From the NCBI GenBank assembly GCA_038322995.1, contig JBBQGM010000004.1:1-64000 (forward strand): a DNA stretch of 64,000 nt, given 5' to 3'. A program made the position numbers and the translations under genes. Below, in pieces: positions 1 through 8,220 of this stretch (positions are counted from its first letter, which is position 1; every line of letters begins with the position of its first letter). The DNA is from QHXQ01 sp038322995. GTDB taxonomy: Bacteria; Acidobacteriota; Blastocatellia; Pyrinomonadales; Pyrinomonadaceae. The notes beneath the pieces were generated by a model. That model had not been told where the DNA came from. It did no database searches and saw only the letters and a program-made list of their open reading frames with translations.

Positions 1-130
1 TCCGACAAAGTTTATGGTACTTTTGGCACAGCACTTGAGCTACCACGTATTCTCAACACTTAGCGACACCAAGCTAAATTGAGCCAGTATTGGTGTGTCT
101 TTTTTCAGCACTTCATAGGACTTTGTCGGA
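1..130. repeat. 130-bp spacer bounded by 11-bp inverted repeats
   Basis: Bases 1-11 (TCCGACAAAGT) are the exact reverse complement of bases 120-130. The interior is AT-rich compared with the rest of the window. The layout resembles a small non-autonomous element or a large hairpin. The left edge coincides with the window edge, so the repeat may extend further. It lies just upstream of the first M16 peptidase gene. Confidence 0.45.
66..105 (+). terminator. Candidate Rho-independent terminator
   Basis: A 7-bp stem (ACACCAA at 66-72 with TTGGTGT at 90-96) is followed within three bases by six T residues at 100-105. It would end transcription of a gene lying left of the window. The stem is short and the loop is 17 bases, so this is only a moderate candidate. 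Confidence 0.4.
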
Positions 131-170
131 ACATCTAATGATTAGCAAACTGTTCAGGAGTAACATTTTT

Positions 171-1562
171 ATGCTTCGTCATTTAGCCGCTCTCTTGGCG
201 TGCGTTGCGTTGCTCGGTGCGCTGACGCTCGTACCCAGCACGCGAGCGCAGCAGATACAGATGCCGCGCATTAACTATAAAGAGCGCACGCTCCCCAACG
301 GGTTGCGCGTGTTGAGCGCGGCGGACACGTCCAGTCCGACCGTTGCCATACAGGTCTGGTATCACGTCGGCTCGAAGGACGACCCCGAAGGGCGTAGCGG
401 CTTCGCGCATCTGTTCGAGCATTTGATGTTCAAAAGCACGAAGCACATGAAGTCCGAAATGCTGGACCGTTTGACGGAGGACGTGGGCGGCAACAACAAT
501 GCCTTCACGGCCGACGACGTGACTGTCTATTACGAAGTTGTGCCGTCGAACTATCTGGAGACGCTATTGTGGGCCGAAGCCGACCGGCTGGCCACGCTCA
601 ACGTTGATGACGCGAACTTCAAATCCGAGCGCGAAGTGGTGAAGGAAGAGTTTCGCACCAGCATTCTCGCGCCGCCTTATGGTCGGTTCAATTATCTGAT
701 CGAGCAGAAGTCGTTCACAAAGCACCCATATCGCCGCCCCGGCATCGGCAGCATTGAAGAACTAGACGCGGCCACGCTCGCGGACGTGCGCGCGTTTCAT
801 TCGACGTTCTACCGCCCCGACAACGCCACGCTCGTCGTCGTCGGCGATTTCGATCAGAAACAACTCGACACCTGGGTAGATAAATACTTCAGCGGCATCG
901 CGAAGCCAGCCACGCCGTTGCCGCGCGTGGGAGTACAAGAACCAGCGCGGGCCAAGGAGGCGCGTTTCACCGAGTACGGCCAGAACGTGCCGTTGCCGGC
1001 CGTGGCTTTCAGCTATCTGATCCCGCGCAAGGCCGACGCCGACAACGCCGCACTCCGCATCGCGGACGCGCTTCTATCGGCCGGCGAATCGTCGCGCCTC
1101 TACCAGTCGCTCGTCTATCAGCAACAACTCGCGCAGAGCATCAACACGTTCAGCGATTTGCGCGAAGACGTGAGCCTCTTCGTCCTCTACGCGATTCTCG
1201 CCAGTGGCAAGAAACCGGAAGAGGCGGAGCGTGCGCTCGCCGCCGAGATCAAGAAATTGCAAGACGCGCCCGTCCCGGCCGCGGAGCTTAAGAAAGCTAA
1301 GAATCAACTCATCACGAACCAACTGCGCGAGCGCGAAACGAACAACGGCAAGGCGCAGGCGCTCGGCGATGCGGCCGTGTTATTAGGCGATCCCAATCGG
1401 GCCAATCGGGACATCGCAGAACTGCAAGCCGTCACGCCGGCCGAAGTGCAGCGCGTGATGAAAAAGTATTTCAGCGACACGAACCGCGTCGTCCTCAATT
1501 ATCTGCCAGAGTCAATGCGCGGGGGCAACGCGACAGGCGTGCAGGGAGGGCAAGCGAAGTGA
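171..1562 (+). CDS. M16 family zinc metallopeptidase, catalytic subunit
   Basis: Pitrilysin-type (M16) peptidase of 463 residues, probably periplasmic. The N-terminus after the chosen ATG is a clear signal peptide (MLRHLAALLACVALLGAL) ending near an Ala-rich cleavage site. The inverted zinc motif HLFEH lies at residues 80-84, and the expected downstream glutamate is in the SEREVVKEE region near 155. The C-terminal half is the second M16 repeat. An open frame extends back to base 90, but the ATG at 171 has a Shine-Dalgarno-like CAGGAG upstream and starts the signal peptide directly. The next gene overlaps by 4 bp (GTGA) and encodes the same fold without the zinc motif, which suggests a two-subunit protease. 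The substrate is unknown. Confidence 0.9.
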   Translation: MLRHLAALLACVALLGALTLVPSTRAQQIQMPRINYKERTLPNGLRVLSAADTSSPTVAIQVWYHVGSKDDPEGRSGFAHLFEHLMFKSTKHMKSEMLDRLTEDVGGNNNAFTADDVTVYYEVVPSNYLETLLWAEADRLATLNVDDANFKSEREVVKEEFRTSILAPPYGRFNYLIEQKSFTKHPYRRPGIGSIEELDAATLADVRAFHSTFYRPDNATLVVVGDFDQKQLDTWVDKYFSGIAKPATPLPRVGVQEPARAKEARFTEYGQNVPLPAVAFSYLIPRKADADNAALRIADALLSAGESSRLYQSLVYQQQLAQSINTFSDLREDVSLFVLYAILASGKKPEEAERALAAEIKKLQDAPVPAAELKKAKNQLITNQLRERETNNGKAQALGDAAVLLGDPNRANRDIAELQAVTPAEVQRVMKKYFSDTNRVVLNYLPESMRGGNATGVQGGQAK

Positions 1563-3049
1563 ATATGTTTAAGGAAACGGCGCAGCGCGCGGTTTGTTTG
1601 CTCGTATTGCTTGCAGCCGCGTTAACGACACATTCCGCCTTTGCGCAGGGCGAACAGACCACGCCGCCCGCGCCGGCCGCGCCGCGCTCGCCGCAGGTTC
1701 CGAAGCCGGTGGAGCAGACGCTCAAGAACGGGCTGCGCATCGTTGTTGTTGAGCGCAAGAACGTGCCGCTCGTCAGTGCGACGCTTTATATCAAGACTGG
1801 CGGCGAGGTTGACCCGGCGCAACTCGCGGGGCTGGCCGATATGACTGCCTCGCTGCTTACTAAAGGGACAGACAAGCGCAGCGCGCCGGAGATTGCCCAG
1901 GCCATTGAAGTGCTCGGTGGGTCGCTTGATTCAGGCGCAGGCTGGGACAGATCGACCGCCAGCGTCAACGTCATGTCGGCGCGTTTTGCCGAGGCGTTGA
2001 CGATTCTCGCGGAAGTCGTGCGTCGGCCGACCTTCAAGGATGAGGAGATCGAGCGGCTGCGCGCGCAGTATCTCGACGATCTCACGGTCGCGCTCGGCAA
2101 CCCCGGCCAGATCGCGCGCTACGTGACAGCGCGTGTGCTGTTTGGTGACACGCCATATGGGCATCCGCTATCGGGCACGCCTGAATCGCTCGCGCGCATC
2201 AAGCGCGACGACATCGTGCGCTTGCATACAACCTACTACCGGCCCGACAACGCGCTGCTCGTTATCGGCGGCGACATCGCGCCGGCCAGCGCCTTTCAAC
2301 TTGCCGAGCGTATGTTCGGCGATTGGCAGAGGCCGGCCGCGCCATTGCCGGCGACAAGCGGGCCAGCGGTGCGCGACACGGGCATGAGCGGCAAACCGCG
2401 TATCGTCGTGATCGACAAGCCAGACGCGGGCCAAGCAGCCGTCGCTGTCGCGCGCACAGGCCTAAATCGCAACGATCCAGACTACTATCGCGCCATCGTC
2501 GCCAACTCGGTGCTGAGCGGTTATTCGGGCCGGCTCAATCAAGAGATACGCATCAAGCGGGGCTTAAGCTACGGTGCGGGCAGCACGCTTGATCCGCGCC
2601 GCGACGTGGGCCCGTTCGTCGCGTCCGCGCAAACGAAGAACCCTTCGGGCGCGCAGGTGGCCGGCCTGTTGATGGGCGAGCTTAGCCGGTTAGCGACGGG
2701 CGACTTGCCCGATGCGGAATTGACGCCGCGCAAGGCCGTGCTGATCGGCGGCTTCGGGCGTAGTCTCGAAACCTCCGGCGGACTGGTCGGCCAACTCGGT
2801 ACGCTTGCGCTCTACGGTTTGAGTCTTGACGAGATCAACCGTTACATCAACAGCGTGCAGGGCACCAGCGCGAGCGACGTGCAGCGGTTTGCCGGAATGC
2901 GCCTCGCCGCGAAAGAGGCCAGCGTCGTCATCGTCGGCAACGCGAAAGAGTTTCTGCCGGAGTTACAGAAGCAGTATCCGAACGTGGAAGTTATCCCCGT
3001 GGCCGAGCTTGATCTCAACAGCGCGAGTTTGCGCAAGCCGAAAGGGTGA
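1559..3049 (+). CDS. M16 family peptidase-like protein, non-catalytic partner
   Basis: A 496-residue M16-fold protein with an N-terminal signal peptide and an Ala/Pro-rich linker before the first domain. Where the active partner has HxxEH, this protein has LAGLADMTA, so the zinc site is absent. This is the known arrangement of heterodimeric bacterial M16 peptidases: one subunit carries the metal and the other completes the substrate chamber. The GTG start overlaps the upstream stop by 4 bp, with GGAGGG about 9 bases before it, consistent with translational coupling. Assignment to the family is strong. The dimer is inferred from the pairing. Confidence 0.87.
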   Translation: MNMFKETAQRAVCLLVLLAAALTTHSAFAQGEQTTPPAPAAPRSPQVPKPVEQTLKNGLRIVVVERKNVPLVSATLYIKTGGEVDPAQLAGLADMTASLLTKGTDKRSAPEIAQAIEVLGGSLDSGAGWDRSTASVNVMSARFAEALTILAEVVRRPTFKDEEIERLRAQYLDDLTVALGNPGQIARYVTARVLFGDTPYGHPLSGTPESLARIKRDDIVRLHTTYYRPDNALLVIGGDIAPASAFQLAERMFGDWQRPAAPLPATSGPAVRDTGMSGKPRIVVIDKPDAGQAAVAVARTGLNRNDPDYYRAIVANSVLSGYSGRLNQEIRIKRGLSYGAGSTLDPRRDVGPFVASAQTKNPSGAQVAGLLMGELSRLATGDLPDAELTPRKAVLIGGFGRSLETSGGLVGQLGTLALYGLSLDEINRYINSVQGTSASDVQRFAGMRLAAKEASVVIVGNAKEFLPELQKQYPNVEVIPVAELDLNSASLRKPKG

Positions 3050-3052
3050 GGA

Positions 3053-3685
3053 ATGATAAGGCGCACACACTGGTTTATGACCGGTCTCCTCGCTTGTCTC
3101 TGTCTCTACGCTCCGGCTGCATGGGCGCAAGCGGATAGCATGGCCGCCAACGGAGCAGCGCCGGCGAATGCGGCGGATGCCGCGAAGCAATTGATCGACC
3201 GTGATCCAACCGTGCGGCAACAGGCGGCTGAAGCGTTGGCCCGCCTAGCCGAGCCTGATTGGCGACGACTGACCGAGGGTTATCGTTTGCAGGAGAAGAA
3301 TGCACGTGTGCGGCTCGCCCTCGATTGGGCGCTCTATCGCATGGGCAAAGGGGAGGCGCTTTACGAAATTGTGCGCGCGCTCGATGCTGCGCGCACGGCG
3401 CAGGCGGCCGGTTATCTCGGCACGTTGGAAACGCCGCAACCGCTCTACGCCGTGTTGCCGCGCGTCAACGGCAACACGCAAGTCAAATTGCTCGAAGTCT
3501 TCGCCCAAATTGGCGACAGCGAGACGCTGGCGCAGATCAAACCATTGACTACTTCTTTCGATCCGAAGATCACCGCCGCCGCGCTTCGTGCGACAGATGA
3601 GATTACGCGTCGGTTGGCATACCAACCCGCCACCGCGCCCACACGGCCGCGGCAAGTCTCGAAACCAAAACCCCCGACGCCTTAA
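3053..3685 (+). CDS. Secreted HEAT-repeat protein
   Basis: A 210-residue protein with a signal peptide (residues 1-26, ending AWAQA). Helical repeats follow, with the DPTVRQQAAEALARL pattern typical of HEAT/PBS-lyase-type repeats, and then a Pro/Lys/Thr-rich tail. It begins 3 bp after the M16 partner gene, so it is probably the third gene of that operon and may act as a scaffold for the peptidase. No catalytic motif is visible. The function is not known. Confidence 0.7.
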   Translation: MIRRTHWFMTGLLACLCLYAPAAWAQADSMAANGAAPANAADAAKQLIDRDPTVRQQAAEALARLAEPDWRRLTEGYRLQEKNARVRLALDWALYRMGKGEALYEIVRALDAARTAQAAGYLGTLETPQPLYAVLPRVNGNTQVKLLEVFAQIGDSETLAQIKPLTTSFDPKITAAALRATDEITRRLAYQPATAPTRPRQVSKPKPPTP

Positions 3686-3708
3686 CGCTGCGTTTGTAGT
3701 CAGAAGGT

Positions 3709-3835
3709 TAAGCACAAAGACACGAAGCGGAACGATGAACGCTGAATGAAACCCGGCGCGCGGGCCTTTCATTCAGCGTTCATCCTTCATTATTCCGCCT
3801 TTCCTTTTTGTGTCCTTCGTGTCTTTGTGGTTAAT
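3709..3835. repeat. Nested inverted-repeat element (about 127 bp)
   Basis: There are two nested palindromes. The inner arms 3734-3751 and 3767-3784 pair perfectly over 18 bp around a GC-rich 15-base loop. The outer arms 3709-3728 and 3816-3835 pair at 19 of 20 positions (word CACAAAGACACGAAG and its complement). The whole spacer could fold into one long cruciform or RNA hairpin. It separates the M16 operon from the UbiD gene and reaches almost to the UbiD start codon. It looks like a dispersed REP-like or miniature element, and may also terminate transcription. Confidence 0.7.
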
Positions 3836-3845
3836 TCTTACTCTG

Positions 3846-5606
3846 ATGCACCGAAACCTGCGTTCATTCCTGGCGCTGCTCGCACGCGAGCGCGACCTCG
3901 TCACCATTGAAGCCGAAGTTGATCCGTATCTCGAACTCGCCGAAGTTCACCGGCGGGTGATCGGGCGGGGTGGCCCGGCCCTACTGTTCAAGCGCGTGCG
4001 GGGCAGCGGATATCCGGTCGCGACGAATCTGTTCGGCACAGCGCGGCGGATCGAGTTAGCGTTCGGGCCAAAGCCGGAGGCGCTCGTGCGCGAAGTCGTG
4101 GGCGTTGTCGAATCGTTGTTGCCGCCCCGCCCGCGCGCGCTCTGGCAACATCGCGCGCTCGCGCTGGAAGCTTTGAAACTGGGCACGAAGCGCGTGCGCC
4201 GTGCGCCCGTGTTGGAAGTGATCGAACAACCGGCGCGACTCGATGAACTGCCCGTGCTGACGACGTGGCAAGAGGACGGCGGGCCGTTCTTCACGCTGCC
4301 GCTCGTCTATACGGAGCATCCGACGACGCGCAAGCACAACCTCGGCATGTATCGCATGCAGCGTTTCGACGCGCAGACGACGGGCATGCACTGGCAGATA
4401 CACAAGGGTGGGGGCTTTCATTATCGCGCGGCCGAGGAACTGAATCAGGCGCTGCCCGTCACGATGTTCTTAGGCGGCCCGCCTGCGCTCATCCTCGCCG
4501 CCATCGCGCCGCTACCGGAGGACGTGCCAGAGTTAGTGCTGGCCTCTGTACTCGCGGGTGAGAAGATCGGTACGACACACAACTCGCAGAGCAACGGCCA
4601 CCGGCTCGTCGCGGAAGCCGAGTTCGCACTCGTCGGGCGCGTGCCGCCGCATGAGCGCAAGCCCGAAGGCCCCTTTGGCGACCACTACGGTTATTATTCG
4701 CTGCAACACGATTATCCGGTCTTTCAAGTCGAAGCGGTTTGTCATCGGCGCGATGCGATCTATCCGGCGACGGTCGTCGGCAAGCCGCGCCAGGAAGACT
4801 TCTTCATCGGCGACTATCTCCAACAACTACTTGCGCCGCTTTTCCCGCTCGTCATGCCGAGCGTGCGCGATCTATGGTCTTACGGCGAGACTGGCTTTCA
4901 TGCGCTGGCCGCCGCCGTCGTGCGCGAACGCTACGCCCGCGAAGCGCTCGTCTCCGGCTTCCGTATCCTCGGCGAAGGCCAGCTCTCGCTCACGAAATTC
5001 CTGCTGCTCACGGACACGCCGCAAGACCTGCGCGACTTTCCCGCGCTCTTTGAGCACATCTTAGCGCGCGTGCGCTTCGAGCATGATCTGTTCATCTTCT
5101 CGAATGTCTCGATGGACACGCTCGACTACACGAGCGGTAAGGTCAACGAAGGTAGCAAGGCGATCATGCTCGGCTTGGGTGACGCTGTACGCGAACTACC
5201 GCGCGAGTTTCGCGGCTCATTGCCGCCCGACGTAAAGCGCGCGGAGGTCTTCTGCGGCGGCTGTCTCGTCGTCGAAGGTGTCCCATATACACAGGACGCG
5301 GAGCAAGCTGCGCGGCTCGCCCGCACCGCCGCCTTCGCCGCTTGGCCGCTCGTCGTCCTACACGACGACGCCACGGTTGCGCGCTCGGCGGCCGCTTTTC
5401 TCTGGGCCACCTGGACGCGCTTCGAGCCTGCCTCCGACCTCCACGCCGCCGACGTGACCGTGCGGCGGCATCATCTTTCCTATCGTGCGCCCATCGTCAT
5501 TGACGCCCGCATGAAACCCGGCTACCCGGACGAGTTGCTTGTGCGGCCCGACATTGCCGCGCTGGTTGATAGACGTTGGCGCGAATACTTCCCGCATGAG
5601 TTTTAG
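3846..5606 (+). CDS. UbiD family decarboxylase
   Basis: A 586-residue UbiD-type (prenyl-FMN-dependent) decarboxylase. The conserved family segment EGPFGDHYGYY, which carries the catalytic glutamate region, is present near the middle, followed by DAIYPATVVGKP. The length (about 590) fits the long UbiD subgroup rather than the E. coli enzyme of about 490. In an organism of this type a role in menaquinone synthesis is plausible, but aromatic acid decarboxylation cannot be excluded. No UbiX flavin prenyltransferase is adjacent. The open frame extends upstream to 3810, but those codons lie inside the inverted repeat, so the ATG at 3846 is preferred. No strong ribosome-binding site is visible. Confidence 0.85.
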   Translation: MHRNLRSFLALLARERDLVTIEAEVDPYLELAEVHRRVIGRGGPALLFKRVRGSGYPVATNLFGTARRIELAFGPKPEALVREVVGVVESLLPPRPRALWQHRALALEALKLGTKRVRRAPVLEVIEQPARLDELPVLTTWQEDGGPFFTLPLVYTEHPTTRKHNLGMYRMQRFDAQTTGMHWQIHKGGGFHYRAAEELNQALPVTMFLGGPPALILAAIAPLPEDVPELVLASVLAGEKIGTTHNSQSNGHRLVAEAEFALVGRVPPHERKPEGPFGDHYGYYSLQHDYPVFQVEAVCHRRDAIYPATVVGKPRQEDFFIGDYLQQLLAPLFPLVMPSVRDLWSYGETGFHALAAAVVRERYAREALVSGFRILGEGQLSLTKFLLLTDTPQDLRDFPALFEHILARVRFEHDLFIFSNVSMDTLDYTSGKVNEGSKAIMLGLGDAVRELPREFRGSLPPDVKRAEVFCGGCLVVEGVPYTQDAEQAARLARTAAFAAWPLVVLHDDATVARSAAAFLWATWTRFEPASDLHAADVTVRRHHLSYRAPIVIDARMKPGYPDELLVRPDIAALVDRRWREYFPHEF

Positions 5607-5644
5607 GCGAATGCCATTCGCTCTAGTTGATTTGACTCGCTGCG

Positions 5645-7069
5645 TCAAAGCGGCAAGCGTAACGTGAAGCGTGCGCCGCCCGCCTGTGCGTTGGTCGCAG
5701 TCAGCGTGCCACCATGTTCTGTAATAACGCGGTGCGCGAGCGCGAGACCGATGCCGTGGCCTTGCGCCTTAGTCGTGAAGAAGGGGATGAAGATGTGACG
5801 CAGATCGGCAGTTGAGATACCCGTACCGCTGTCTTCAATTTCCACGACAGCCCACGTCTGAGCATGCGCATCGTACGGACGTTGACTGTAGATGCTGACA
5901 CGCCGTTCATCTTGGTCAGCCTCAATAGCTTCAGCGGCATTGCGTAGCAGATTCAGAATCGCTTGGCGCAGCATGCGTTCGTCGGCGCGCACGGCGGGGA
6001 ATGTGCCGTTGATGTCGAGTTTGACGCGCCGTTCGGTGAAGAGCGGTTGCAACTCGGTTGCACAGTCGGCCAGCAACTCGGCGAGTGGCACAACGCTCAA
6101 CGTCAGGGGCTGCGGGCGCGCGAAGTTGAGAAAACTCGTGACCATTTCGGTGAGACTGCGCACCTCGTGCAGGAGCGCGCCGGCCGCCGCGCGCCCGTGT
6201 TCGTCGAGTTCGAGTTTCTGCAAGAGTTGCGCGTAGCCGTGCAGCGTGGCGAGTGCGTTTTTGAACTCGTGCGCGAGTCCGGCGGACATTTCACCGAGGC
6301 TTTCAAGATTACGTTTGAGCGCGAGCGCTTCGCGCAGTTGGGCCACCTCGGTGATGTCCGTGAGCAGACAGAGCACGCCCCGTGCGCCCGCGCCCGGTTG
6401 CGGATCAATCGGCGCGACCGTAGTGCCCAGCCGCCGAGTCTGCACCGCGCCTGTCGCCGTCACCTCTTCCCGTCGGTATAGCTCACCGGTTTGCAGACAA
6501 CGCTCAACCATGTCGGCCAACTCCGGTGCGATGCGCAGGAGACTCCGCAGCGTTTGACCTTCGGCCGCGTCGGTGACTTCAAGCAATGCCCGGGCCGGCG
6601 CGTTAACGACTGTGGCGTGCCCTTGCGCGTCGAAGGCGACAAGGCCGGAGGGCACGCTGGCAATGATCCGCGCGCTGAACTGCTCGGCGCTCGCCGCCCG
6701 TGCGCTGGCCCGCGCGCTTAATAGTTCAAGCTCGCGTTGTTGCGTGCGCAGTTGCGCGACGACCGCTTGAAATGTCTCAAGCACAAACTCGGTCTCGTCG
6801 CGCGCACCCTCGGAGCGGGCAGAGACGGGAGCGCGCTCGGCCTCGCCGATGAGTTGCCGGTAGGGGCGCAGTAGCCAGCGCGGGAGCAGCACAACGCAGG
6901 GCACACTGACGAGCAGCGTGATGATAAAGACCGTGAAGAGGATGGGCGCGCGGGCGGCGCGTGTCTGCGGCGTCAGCGCCACGAGCGTCAGCGTGAACAG
7001 ATTGGCCAGCAGCAACAGCCCCACCACCAGCGCCAACGCCAACTGCACACGGTTTTCGTAACGGGGCAT
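5645..7069 (-). CDS. Membrane sensor histidine kinase (NtrB/PilS-like)
   Basis: A 474-residue sensor kinase. Two hydrophobic segments lie near residues 8-32 and 42-66, then a linker/coiled coil, a PAS-like domain (about 130-235), HisKA with the H-box LAHEFKN (about 265), and HATPase_c with N-box NLLRNAAEA, G1 box DSGTG and G2 box GHGIGLALA. All catalytic boxes are intact. No response regulator is adjacent, so its partner is elsewhere. It lies just downstream of a prepilin peptidase gene on the same strand. Kinases of this architecture include PilS, so a link to pilus control is possible but not shown. It converges on the UbiD gene with a 38-bp gap. Confidence 0.85.
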   Translation of the reverse strand: MPRYENRVQLALALVVGLLLLANLFTLTLVALTPQTRAARAPILFTVFIITLLVSVPCVVLLPRWLLRPYRQLIGEAERAPVSARSEGARDETEFVLETFQAVVAQLRTQQRELELLSARASARAASAEQFSARIIASVPSGLVAFDAQGHATVVNAPARALLEVTDAAEGQTLRSLLRIAPELADMVERCLQTGELYRREEVTATGAVQTRRLGTTVAPIDPQPGAGARGVLCLLTDITEVAQLREALALKRNLESLGEMSAGLAHEFKNALATLHGYAQLLQKLELDEHGRAAAGALLHEVRSLTEMVTSFLNFARPQPLTLSVVPLAELLADCATELQPLFTERRVKLDINGTFPAVRADERMLRQAILNLLRNAAEAIEADQDERRVSIYSQRPYDAHAQTWAVVEIEDSGTGISTADLRHIFIPFFTTKAQGHGIGLALAHRVITEHGGTLTATNAQAGGARFTLRLPL

Positions 7070-7079
7070 GATGATAGGA

Positions 7080-7200
7080 AGAGGTCAGAGGTTAGAGGTC
7101 AGTAGAGTTCAAAGTTCAAAGTTCAAAGTTCAAAGTTCAAAGTTTGTGTTGGAGCCATTCTGGCCGATCTCTAGCTTCTAACCTTTAACCTCTGACCTCT
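7080..7200. repeat. Inverted repeat enclosing five tandem heptamers
   Basis: Arms 7080-7098 (AGAGGTCAGAGGTTAGAGG) and 7182-7200 are complementary at 18 of 19 positions. Between them lie five perfect tandem copies of GTTCAAA at 7107-7141. The element fills the spacer between the kinase and prepilin peptidase genes, and its right arm touches the peptidase stop codon. The left arm is itself built from a repeated word (GAGGTCA/GAGGTTA). Confidence 0.75.
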
Positions 7201-8084
7201 CAGGTAATAAATCGGCTAAGATACCAGTTAATAATCTCGTGGCCGGCGAGCAGGCTGACGAGCGCGCCGAGGCCGAGGAAGATGCCGAAGGGTAGTAGCA
7301 TTTGCATATCGCGCTCGCGCCGCCACAACATGACAGCGACACCGGCCACCGAGCCGGCGAGGACGGCCACGAAGATGGTGAGGAGCGTGCGCGGCCAGCC
7401 TAGCAGTGCGCCGACCATGAACATCATCTTCACATCGCCGAGGCCCATCGCCTCCACCCCGCGCAGCCGCTCCCACAACCAACCGATCAACCAGAGCGAG
7501 CCGCCGCCGATGGCTGCGCCAAAGAGCGCGCCGAAAAGTGAGACCGCCCACGCGGGCCAGCCCAGCAGCAAGCCGCCGGTTAGGAACCCTAGCCCGTAGA
7601 GGTTCGGCACAAGCGCACGGCAGACGAGCGCGATGGCGAGACAGGGCAGCGTGATCACGTCGGGCAGGATCATGTGCTCGGCATCGATGAAGACGAGTGC
7701 GACGAGCGCGGCCACGAAGATCAGATCGAAGGGCAGCACGGGCGCGAGGCCATCGTGCAGAAAGGTTAGCGTGAACAGGACGCCGGTTAATGCTTCGACG
7801 GCCGGATAGCGCGCGGAGATTGGCGTGCGACAATTGCGACAGCGGCCGCGCAGCATGAGGTAGCTGATGACCGGGATGTTGTCGTAAGGGCGAATGGCCG
7901 TATCGCATTGCGGGCAGCGCGAGTTGGGAAAGACGATGGACTCGTCGCGCGGGACGCGGTGGATAACGACATTTAGGAAACTGCCGATCATGCAGCCGAA
8001 GGTGGCGACGGCGAAGATCAACAGCGGGAAGGGGAGCAACGGTGCAGCGGCCGGGTCGGGTTGTAGGATGAGCGAAAGGAGCAT
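7200..8084 (-). CDS. pilD: Prepilin peptidase / N-methyltransferase (A24)
   Basis: A 294-residue type IV prepilin peptidase of the inner membrane. The cytoplasmic zinc-binding tetracysteine module (CPQC and CRNC) lies near residues 55-85, and the two catalytic aspartates are in FIDAEHMILPD and GLGDVK. Multiple hydrophobic helices make up the rest. It cleaves and N-methylates type IV pilin or type II secretion pseudopilin leaders. The start at 8084 (MLLSLILQ) fits the family. The frame is open further upstream to 8396, but that stretch overlaps the divergent gene and has no family match. No pilin genes are in the window. Confidence 0.9.
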   Translation of the reverse strand: MLLSLILQPDPAAAPLLPFPLLIFAVATFGCMIGSFLNVVIHRVPRDESIVFPNSRCPQCDTAIRPYDNIPVISYLMLRGRCRNCRTPISARYPAVEALTGVLFTLTFLHDGLAPVLPFDLIFVAALVALVFIDAEHMILPDVITLPCLAIALVCRALVPNLYGLGFLTGGLLLGWPAWAVSLFGALFGAAIGGGSLWLIGWLWERLRGVEAMGLGDVKMMFMVGALLGWPRTLLTIFVAVLAGSVAGVAVMLWRRERDMQMLLPFGIFLGLGALVSLLAGHEIINWYLSRFIT

Positions 8085-8220
8085 GTTGTGTGGCGTTTGC
8101 TGTCTGCGGTCTCGATAGCGCGGGCGGTGTGCTTGACGCGCACAGACACCCACAAGCATATTAAGACTTCGTGATGATTTACGAAAGACCGAAACGAACC
8201 AGCCGCCGGGAGGGAGAGGT

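Noticed and set aside
7107..7141. CRISPR-like array
   Set aside because: Five heptamers directly adjoin with no spacers and no cas genes are present; it is a simple tandem repeat.
7228..7908. 226-codon alternative minus-strand frame
   Set aside because: It overlaps the prepilin peptidase in another frame; Arg/His-rich translation without motifs.
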